From positions 1 through 64,000 of the forward strand of contig JBBQJP010000003.1 in NCBI GenBank assembly GCA_038326025.1: 64,000 bases of DNA. Direction: 5' to 3'. This DNA is from CAISIP01 sp038326025 (lineage in GTDB: Bacteria > Pseudomonadota > Gammaproteobacteria > Burkholderiales > Burkholderiaceae_C). Under the pieces are notes generated by a model. The model had not been told where the DNA came from and made no database searches. It saw only the letters and a program-made list of their open reading frames with translations. Positions 55,073-61,370 of the stretch are shown here, piece by piece (the stretch's first letter is position 1; the number at the start of each line of letters is the position of its first letter). A program made the position numbers and the translations under genes.

Positions 55073-55618
55073 ATGAAAGCCCACGGAACCAAGCCGACGT
55101 GGACCGATGTCAAAGCCAAACTGACCGGCTGCGACCGCACCAAACTGATCGGCCTGGTGCAAGACCTGTACATGGTCAGCAAGGACAACCAGGCTTTTCT
55201 GCACGCTCGCTTTGCCTTGGGCGGCGACGTGCTGAAAACGTACAAGGCCACGATCGACCGCTGGCTGTGGCCGGACGTGTTCAAGAACCAGGACCCCTCG
55301 GTCGCCAAGGCCAAGAAGGCCATATCTGATTACAGGAAGGCCAACGGTCAATCCGAGGGTCTGGCGGAACTGATGGTGTTCTATTGCGAGCGGGCAGCCG
55401 GCTTCAGCGACGATGTCGGCCTGCAAGACGAAGGCTACTTCGATGCGCTGGTGCGAATGTTCGAGCAGGCCCTGAAGATGATTGCAGCCTTGCCCGAGGA
55501 GGCGCGACCAGCGCTCTGGGCGCGCCTGGATATGGTCCGGCGCATCAGCCACAACTTCGGCTACGGCGTCAGTGACGCCATGGCTGATCTGCTCGCAGAG
55601 CATGGGGTCGATGACTAA
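55073..55618 (+). CDS. DUF6155-family protein
   Basis: A 181-residue mostly helical protein. K-L-I-G-L-V-Q-D-L-Y, then T-Y-K-A-T-I-D-R, A-K-A-K-K-A-I-S-D-Y-R-K and L-A-E-L-M-V-F-Y-C-E match what I know of DUF6155, a family without a known activity. ATG at 55073 follows AGGAAGGG. Its stop overlaps the start of the primase-helicase gene by 8 nt (ATGACTAA), a tight coupling that points to a joint function with it. No catalytic residues can be named. Confidence 0.65.
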   Translation: MKAHGTKPTWTDVKAKLTGCDRTKLIGLVQDLYMVSKDNQAFLHARFALGGDVLKTYKATIDRWLWPDVFKNQDPSVAKAKKAISDYRKANGQSEGLAELMVFYCERAAGFSDDVGLQDEGYFDALVRMFEQALKMIAALPEEARPALWARLDMVRRISHNFGYGVSDAMADLLAEHGVDD

Positions 55619-57983
55619 GCCGGCTGTGTTTGCAGTCCTTCAGGCCGAAAATTCTCGCCTGATCGCTCTGCTCGAATCCCACAGTATCGAGTGGCGCGCG
55701 CCGCAGTCGACCGTCCTTGTGGCGCGAAAGCCGGTATCCTCCCAGCTTTCCACCGCGGAAAAGGTAGCGCTGTTCCGGCGCTTGTTTCGCGGGCGCACGG
55801 ATGTCTACTCGATCCGTTGGGAGGGCAAGACCACGGGCAAGTCAGGCTATGCCCCGGCCTGCGCCAACGAGTGGCGCGCCGGTGTCTGCGAAAAGCCGAG
55901 CATCAAGTGCGGCGACTGCAGCAACCGCCTGCTGATCCCGCTGTCCGATGCGGTGATCTATGACCATCTGGCCGGCGAGCACACGGTCGGCGTCTATCCG
56001 CTGCTGGAGGACGACAGTTGTCATTTCCTGGCGACGGACTTCGACGAAGCCGACTGGCGCGAGGATGCCCGCGCCTACAGGCAGTCCTGCGAGGAACTGG
56101 GCGTGCCTGTGGCGATGGAAATATCCCGGTCCGGTCAGGGCGCCCACGCATGGGTGTTCTTCGCGAGCCGAGTTTCAGCGCGCGATGCAAGACGGCTGGG
56201 CACGGCCATCATCAGCCATACATGCTCGCGCACCCGGCAATTGAAGCTGGAGTCCTATGACCGCCTCTTCCCCAATCAAGATAAGGTGCCCAAGGGCGGG
56301 TTCGGCAACCTGATTGCCTTGCCGCTGCAGAAGCGGCCCCGCGAAAGCGGCTGCAGCGTTTTTGTCGATGCCGAACTTCACCCGTACCCGGATCAATGGG
56401 CGTTCCTGGCATCCGTCCAGCCGATGGCGGCACACGACATCGAACCCACCATCCTGCGGGCCACGAGTGGCGTCCATCCGCTTGACGTCACCTTCATTGA
56501 CGATGAGGACCTGGCCACGCCCTGGAAGCGGGAGTACACGTCGACCAAGAAGCTGGCCGGACCGATGCCAAAGTCGCTCAGCGTGACGCAGGCCAACCTC
56601 ATCTATTTCGAGAAGGCCCAACTACCGCAGGCACTGGCCAACCGCCTGATCCGTTTGGCCGCCTTCCAGAACCCCGAGTTCTACAAGGCCCAGGCAATGC
56701 GGATGTCGGTGTGGGACAAACCGCGCGTCATTGGCAACGCGGAGAACTACCCGCAGCACATTGCCCTGCCGCGCGGCTGCCTCGATGCGGCGCTGGACCT
56801 GCTGCGGGCCAATGGCATTGCCTGCAATCTGCGCGACGAGCGTTTCGGCGGTGATCCGATTGATGTGTCCTTCGTCGGCACCTTGCGACTGGATCAGGAA
56901 GCCGCAGTCGCGGGAATGCTGCACAACGACGCAGGTGTGCTTTGCGCTCCCACCGCCTTCGGCAAAACGGTCACCGCCGCCGCGATGATCGCGCGCCGGG
57001 GCGTCAACACCTTGGTGCTGGTGCACCGCACCGAACTGCTCAAGCAATGGCAGGAACGCCTGCTGACGTTTTTGGGTGTCAGCAAAGGTGTGATCGGCAC
57101 CATCGGCGGGGGCAAGGCCAAACCTACCGGCAAGATCGACATCGCCGTGATGCAATCAGTCTCGCGGCAGGGCGAGGTCAATTCCTTGGTCGAGAAGTAT
57201 GGACAGGTGATCGTGGATGAGTGCCATCATGTTGGGGCTGTCTCGTTCGATGCCATCCTGAAGCGGACGAAGGCCAAGTACGTGCTGGGTCTGACCGCGA
57301 CGCCGATCCGCCGCGATGGGCAACAGCCCATCATCTTCATGCAATGCGGACCGATTCGGTACACGGCGGCCAAGCCGGCCAGTGCACCGCACGACCTGGA
57401 GGTGATCCCACGATCGCGCTTCAGTCAAATCGAAGTGCCGACCGACGCCGGCATCCAGGACGTGTTTCGGCATCTTGCCAACGACACGAGTCGGACTGAC
57501 GCTATCGCAATGGAAGTCAAGCGTGCGTACGAAATGGGCCGAAAGGTGCTCGTACTGACCGAACGTACCGAGCATCTCGACGCGATCAAGACCGCCTTGG
57601 ACGGCCAGGTCCCTGCGCCATTCGTTCTGCACGGCCGGATGTCAAAGAAGCAACGCGCCGCCATCATCGCGGAACTGGAAGCGCTACCGCCCGACGCACC
57701 GCGCATCTTGCTGGCCACCGGCAAGCTCGTCGGAGAAGGCTTCGATCACCCGCCGCTCGATACGTTGGTGCTGGCAATGCCAGTCTCCTGGAAGGGTACG
57801 TTGCAGCAATACGCCGGGCGCTTGCACCGGGAGCACGCCAGCAAGACCAACGTGCGGATCATCGACTTCGTCGACGCCGGCCACCCACCGTTGCTGCGAA
57901 TGTGGGACAAGCGGCAACGTGGATATCGGGCGATGGGGTACCGCGTCGGCTTGGAAGACCCACCCCGTGACTTGGATGTCTGA
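55611..57983 (+). CDS. archaeo-eukaryotic-type primase fused to SF2 helicase (TOTE conflict system type)
   Basis: A 790-residue cytoplasmic protein. The N-terminal part has a possible zinc cluster (Cys84, 93, 100, 103), then the primase metal motif T-D-F-D-E-A-D (residues 142-148) and S-R-S-G-Q-G-A-H-A-W (172-181), the AEP pattern of TOTE conflict systems. The helicase part has Walker A A-P-T-A-F-G-K-T (446-453), motif II D-E-C-H-H (536-540), L-T-A-T-P (561-565) and Q-Y-A-G-R-L-H-R. No nuclease domain can be seen, though TOTE systems often carry one. Start at 55611 because it overlaps the DUF6155 stop and removes shadow sequence. A role against invading DNA or RNA is inferred from the family. 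Confidence 0.8.
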   Translation: MTKPAVFAVLQAENSRLIALLESHSIEWRAPQSTVLVARKPVSSQLSTAEKVALFRRLFRGRTDVYSIRWEGKTTGKSGYAPACANEWRAGVCEKPSIKCGDCSNRLLIPLSDAVIYDHLAGEHTVGVYPLLEDDSCHFLATDFDEADWREDARAYRQSCEELGVPVAMEISRSGQGAHAWVFFASRVSARDARRLGTAIISHTCSRTRQLKLESYDRLFPNQDKVPKGGFGNLIALPLQKRPRESGCSVFVDAELHPYPDQWAFLASVQPMAAHDIEPTILRATSGVHPLDVTFIDDEDLATPWKREYTSTKKLAGPMPKSLSVTQANLIYFEKAQLPQALANRLIRLAAFQNPEFYKAQAMRMSVWDKPRVIGNAENYPQHIALPRGCLDAALDLLRANGIACNLRDERFGGDPIDVSFVGTLRLDQEAAVAGMLHNDAGVLCAPTAFGKTVTAAAMIARRGVNTLVLVHRTELLKQWQERLLTFLGVSKGVIGTIGGGKAKPTGKIDIAVMQSVSRQGEVNSLVEKYGQVIVDECHHVGAVSFDAILKRTKAKYVLGLTATPIRRDGQQPIIFMQCGPIRYTAAKPASAPHDLEVIPRSRFSQIEVPTDAGIQDVFRHLANDTSRTDAIAMEVKRAYEMGRKVLVLTERTEHLDAIKTALDGQVPAPFVLHGRMSKKQRAAIIAELEALPPDAPRILLATGKLVGEGFDHPPLDTLVLAMPVSWKGTLQQYAGRLHREHASKTNVRIIDFVDAGHPPLLRMWDKRQRGYRAMGYRVGLEDPPRDLDV

Positions 57984-58152
57984 ATAAACCCGCAACTAGC
58001 CGCATCGGTACTCTGAAAAATTTGGAGGCCAGTCGGATCATGGTCAGGCGGTCCCCCGCTACCTGTCGCGACAAATAAAAATTCAAACTCGCGCACACAA
58101 CTCAGCCGCCGCCGTTTCTCGCTCCGATCGTCTGGCAACTCCGTGTGGCATC

Positions 58153-58196
58153 AAGTAATTGTCTGAAGAGATACTACATTTTTCGGACAACTACTT
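58153..58196. promoter_or_regulatory. hairpin related to the one at 13840, loop GATACTACAT
   Basis: Arms of 17 nt (AAGTAATTGTCTGAAGA at 58153-58169, TTTTCGGACAACTACTT at 58180-58196) pair with a few wobble or mismatched positions around a 10-nt loop. Compared with 13840-13887, two stem positions differ on both sides in a way that keeps pairing (C-G to T-A and G-C to T-A). It is 122 bp upstream of the chimeric antitoxin gene. Confidence 0.6.
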
Positions 58197-58272
58197 CTGA
58201 CCTTTCTGATTCGACGCTCATCGCTTCACGCAACCGGCAAGTGCCCACTTGAATGCTCAACCGGCATGGACT

Positions 58273-58288
58273 TTTTAGTTGGCTAAAA
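58273..58288. promoter_or_regulatory. candidate operator of the antitoxin/ccdB operon
   Basis: TTTTAG (58273-58278) and CTAAAA (58283-58288) form a perfect inverted repeat with 4 bp between, 30 bp upstream of the antitoxin ATG at 58318. Phd-type N-terminal domains bind such short palindromes. Confidence 0.5.
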
Positions 58289-58317
58289 TGGCTATTCCGT
58301 CCCAGAGGAGCACGACC

Positions 58318-58587
58318 ATGCGGGTAACTGCGACACAGGCCAAGAATCGTTTCGGTGCGATATGCACCCATGCCAAGACCGAACCTGTATTCGTCGAGAA
58401 GGATGGGCGAATCGACACCGTCATTTTGTCGGCAGACCAGTTCGACGCACTCAACACGAGCGGCCAGAGAACATCTCTGAAGCAACAAAAGAAGGCATTC
58501 GATCAGAATCACAAAGCATGGATCGACGAACAGAACGCGCGATTCGAAAAGCACGGCCTGTGGTGCGATGACCTGCGGGTCTGGTAA
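58318..58587 (+). CDS. antitoxin with Phd-like N-terminus and CcdA-like C-terminus
   Basis: An 89-residue protein. The N-terminal part T-A-T-Q-A-K-N-R-F-G-A-I, E-P-V-F-V-E-K-D-G-R and S-A-D-Q-F-D-A-L is Phd/YefM-like. The C-terminal stretch W-I-D-E-Q-N-A-R-F-E-K-H-G-L-W-C-D-D-L-R-V-W matches the toxin-binding tail of CcdA. ATG at 58318 follows GAGGAG; an upstream ATG at 58279 lies in the operator and is not preferred. The toxin gene starts directly after its stop. Confidence 0.8.
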   Translation: MRVTATQAKNRFGAICTHAKTEPVFVEKDGRIDTVILSADQFDALNTSGQRTSLKQQKKAFDQNHKAWIDEQNARFEKHGLWCDDLRVW

Positions 58588-58902
58588 ATGCAGTTCGACG
58601 TTTACCAAAACCCAAGTGCGCGGATGCGTGAGCAGTATCCATTTGTTGTCGACATTCAGAGTGACCTGCTCGGAAGCCTTGCAACCCGGATGGTGGTCCC
58701 GCTGGCCGTTACACAATTGGCGTCGGATGACGTCCCGCGTAGCGTGTGTCCAGTTTTCCCAGTGCAGGGTTTTCAACTCATGCTGCTTCCGTTCGAAGCC
58801 GCACCCATCCCCAAACGATTGCTGAAGACCGATGTGCAATCGCTGAAGCGTTTTGCCAGCGAGATTGTTGCTGCGATGGACGCAGTGATGAGTGGAGTTT
58901 GA
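58588..58902 (+). CDS. ccdB: CcdB-family toxin
   Basis: A 104-residue protein with M-Q-F-D-V-Y-Q-N-P-S and Y-P-F-V-V-D-I-Q-S-D-L-L, then M-V-V-P-L-A, all typical of CcdB gyrase poisons. The C-terminus is M-S-G-V, whereas F-plasmid CcdB ends W-G-I with the Trp that contacts gyrase. The target action may therefore differ. Its stop is 1 bp before the GTG that begins repeat copy 6, so a mutS joined at this site would be the third gene of the toxin operon. Confidence 0.85.
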   Translation: MQFDVYQNPSARMREQYPFVVDIQSDLLGSLATRMVVPLAVTQLASDDVPRSVCPVFPVQGFQLMLLPFEAAPIPKRLLKTDVQSLKRFASEIVAAMDAVMSGV

Positions 58903-58903
58903 C

Positions 58904-59019
58904 GTGACAGACGACCTCTCCGCCAACACCCCCATGATGCAGCATGACTACCGTGCGCAAGCATTCATGCGGTTTGCAGACTGAGCTATCCATCTTTGGC
59001 GGCGAATTGGCGGCAAATA
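58904..59019 (+). repeat. mutS 5'-end repeat, copy 6 with full left-end motif
   Basis: GTG at 58904 begins V-T-D-D-L-S-A-N-T-P-M-M-Q-H-D-Y-R (core ATGATG 58934-58939). TTTGGCGG at 58995 and ATTGGCGGCA at 59006 are 61 and 72 bp after the core. The usual leader is replaced by the end of ccdB. Confidence 0.85.
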
Positions 59020-59112
59020 CCCGCCCTCTTCCGAGCACCCGTTCAATTGCGAACAAGACGACCGCGGCAAAGGAATCTTGCCAATTTTTGCCAAACTGGC
59101 TAAGCTTGTGCC

Positions 59113-59364
59113 ATGAGCACCATGAACATTTCCCTGCCAGACACACTCAAGTCCTTCGTCGATGAGCAAGTCGGGCAGCGTGGGTACGGCACCAGCAGCG
59201 AATACGTGCGAGAACTGATTCGCAAGGACCATGACCAACAGCATTTGCGCAACCTGTTGCTCAAGGGCGCCAGTTCCAAGTCAGCGGCACCAGTGGACAG
59301 TGCATATTTCACAACGCTGCGCGAGCGCGTCCGATCCGGTACGAAACCCAAAGCCCGCGGGTGA
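59113..59364 (+). CDS. parD: ParD-family antitoxin
   Basis: An 83-residue protein. N-I-S-L-P-D-T-L-K-S-F-V-D-E-Q-V, then Y-G-T-S-S-E-Y-V-R-E-L-I-R-K is the ribbon-helix-helix of ParD/CopG antitoxins. ATG at 59113 used; residue 4 is also Met. Its stop overlaps the toxin's GTG start (GTGA). It represses its own operon and neutralises ParE. Confidence 0.9.
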   Translation: MSTMNISLPDTLKSFVDEQVGQRGYGTSSEYVRELIRKDHDQQHLRNLLLKGASSKSAAPVDSAYFTTLRERVRSGTKPKARG

Positions 59365-59690
59365 AGGTCAAGCCCATCATCCCGCGTATATTGGCAAACC
59401 GGGATGTCGATGAAGCCATCAAACACTACCTGGATCAGGATGCGGCGCCAGCAGCATTGGGGTTGATTGATGCGCTAGAGCAGGCCTACGCTCATATCGG
59501 CAAACATGGGGCCACCGGGTCACCCCGCTATGCCCACGAGTTGAACCTGCCGGGCCTGCGCTTCTGGCCACTGACGCGCTACCCATACCTGGTCTTTTAC
59601 ATCGAGCAGGAGGACCATATCGATGTGTGGCGAGTGCTGCACGGTCAGCGCGATATTCCGGCGTGGATGCGTCAGTCGGATGCGCCCTGA
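59361..59690 (+). CDS. parE: ParE-family toxin (RelE/ParE superfamily)
   Basis: A 109-residue toxin with A-P-A-A-L-G-L-I-D-A-L-E-Q-A-Y, G-L-R-F-W-P-L-T-R-Y-P-Y-L-V-F-Y and V-W-R-V-L-H-G-Q-R-D-I-P. GTG start. ParE toxins inhibit DNA gyrase. It lies 163 bp before the start codon of repeat copy 7. A broken copy occupies the same position before copy 3. Confidence 0.9.
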   Translation: MKVKPIIPRILANRDVDEAIKHYLDQDAAPAALGLIDALEQAYAHIGKHGATGSPRYAHELNLPGLRFWPLTRYPYLVFYIEQEDHIDVWRVLHGQRDIPAWMRQSDAP

Positions 59691-59788
59691 AGGTCTTGTT
59701 AGGGGCAACATGGTTTGGCGTGTTGCACCCATCAGCACAGGTCTCCATTGGGTTCTTCTTAGCGGGCAGTCGGTACAAGTCATGCCGC

Positions 59789-59935
59789 GATAATCCTGAA
59801 AGATCCGACGGCCGACTTTTCCGCGTAATGTGGAAGCCTGCGTAAACCATTGATGCGACAAGACACTTCAACACTGCCCGTGCCAGACACCGACCTCTCC
59901 GCCCACACACCTATGATGCAGCAGTACCGATGGAT
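59789..59935 (+). repeat. mutS 5'-end repeat, copy 7
   Basis: GATAATCCTG at 59789 is 64 bp before ATG at 59853. The frame M-R-Q-D-T-S-T-L-P-V-P-D runs into D-L-S-A-H-T-P-M-M-Q-Q-Y (core ATGATG 59913-59918), then R-W-M-T. No TTTGGCGG pair is found at +61; the last islet has a different left end. Confidence 0.85.
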
Positions 59936-60140
59936 GACTTTTTGTGGGCCCCGTTTCATTGAGAGCTGAATAACTTCTGCTGGAAAGTCGGCCATTCAAT
60001 CCCCAGTCAGCGCCCACTCCCAGAAAGCCGGCGATCAGACGGCAGTCGCGGCTTACACAACGCGGCACGAGTCATCACCCACGCCCCAATTAGTCTCTGC
60101 AAAAATACAATAACACATTGATTTATAACGATTCACCGCG

Positions 60141-60155
60141 CAAAATTGAATTTTG
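60141..60155. promoter_or_regulatory. palindrome upstream of the nucleotidyltransferase gene
   Basis: CAAAATTGAATTTTG is a perfect 7-1-7 palindrome, 17 bp before the ATG at 60172, within AT-rich DNA unlike the rest of the window. A repressor site or part of the promoter is likely. Confidence 0.45.
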
Positions 60156-60171
60156 ATAATGGAACGGTGAA

Positions 60172-61110
60172 ATGCTCTACATACCGCTAGACGACGACTC
60201 CGCTAGGCAAACCATCGACGCAATGTCGCTGTGGCAGGAGTGCGCGCGTGTGCGGCGCCAGTACCAGGATTACGCCGCAGGCATGTACTGGAAGGTAGAA
60301 GGCGAATACGAATACCTGGTCAAGACGAAAGCACACGGCAGGCAGGAGCGCATCGGCCGACGCACACCTGAGACAGAACTGATCTACAGCGAATTTCACA
60401 AACGCAAAAGCGCACTTCAACCGCGACTGCAATCGCTCCAGTCTCAGCTCACCGTGGCGCAAAGACTCAATCGCGCCGTCAAGGCTGGGCGGGTACCCTC
60501 GATCGTCATCGACATCCTGAATGCATTCGAGGCCGCCGGCCTGGCAGAGCATTTCACCGTCGTCGGGACCCACGCCTTGTACGCCTATGAAGCCGCTGCC
60601 GGCGTGCGCATCGCTCAAAAGGCATTGGCCACCCAGGACGTTGACCTGTTGTGGGATGCGCGCAAGCGGGTTCGCTTCGTTGCCGACATGAAGCATCTGG
60701 GCAAGCCGGTTCTGAAAATCCTGCAAGAGGTGGACCCGACATTCCAGCGCAAGGAACTCCACAACGAGACCGCCATTAATGCCAAGGGATTCATGGTTGA
60801 TTTCCTGCGGCGGATTCCCCAGGATGGCGACCCCCACCCTTTCAGACTCTCTAACGCTGTCGAAGACATGTGGCCGGTGCAGGCCGTTCGCGCGCAGGTC
60901 CTGACCGAAGCTCCGCCATTCGAGCACGTTGTGACAGGAGCCACGGGAAAGATGGCGCTGATGCGAACCGTTTCACCGAAAGTATTTGTGAGTTTCAAAC
61001 AATGGCTGGCGGCCCAGCCAGACCGTGACCCATTGAAAAGGGGACGGGACCAGACGCAAGCCCAAACGGTTCAGGCGCTGATGGACGACGGACTTCTGCA
61101 CGTCCAGTAA
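60172..61110 (+). CDS. GSU2403-family nucleotidyltransferase-fold protein
   Basis: A 312-residue protein. The middle has F-T-V-V-G-T-H-A-L-Y-A-Y-E-A-A-A-G-V, then T-Q-D-V-D-L-L-W-D, the nucleotidyltransferase G-S/T and D-x-D pattern of the GSU2403 (NTP_transf_8) family. An N-terminal helical region of about 110 residues precedes it. The substrate is unknown; related folds include toxin-like AMP/CMP transferases. It is the only gene of the islet next to mutS. GGAACGG precedes the ATG. Confidence 0.75.
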   Translation: MLYIPLDDDSARQTIDAMSLWQECARVRRQYQDYAAGMYWKVEGEYEYLVKTKAHGRQERIGRRTPETELIYSEFHKRKSALQPRLQSLQSQLTVAQRLNRAVKAGRVPSIVIDILNAFEAAGLAEHFTVVGTHALYAYEAAAGVRIAQKALATQDVDLLWDARKRVRFVADMKHLGKPVLKILQEVDPTFQRKELHNETAINAKGFMVDFLRRIPQDGDPHPFRLSNAVEDMWPVQAVRAQVLTEAPPFEHVVTGATGKMALMRTVSPKVFVSFKQWLAAQPDRDPLKRGRDQTQAQTVQALMDDGLLHVQ

Positions 61111-61230
61111 TCACCTCAGCACCCAAGGCGAGACCGCTGTCGATGACTGAACCCCTGGTGTCGATATGCCGGTGGACAGTTTGCGCTTGCCATGGATCAC
61201 CTCGTTGTCCGGTCAAACCAGCCACACACC

Positions 61231-61370
61231 GATAATTCGGGCTCGTCGAATGGCCGTCCTCAACATGGCCAGGTGATGTTCAGATGAGCCATTGATGCAA
61301 AAAGACAATCTACAACCAACCGCCGCGACCACCGATCTCTCCGCCCACACACCCATGATGCAGCAGTACC
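61231..61370 (+). repeat. mutS 5'-end repeat, genuine copy at mutS
   Basis: GATAATTCGG at 61231 is 64 bp before the mutS ATG at 61295, and M-Q-K-D-N runs into D-L-S-A-H-T-P-M-M-Q-Q-Y-L-R (core ATGATG 61355-61360). This is the reference for the seven other copies. The element-type TTTGGCGG pair is absent at +61 here, as expected if it belongs to the islets' left ends. Confidence 0.9.
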
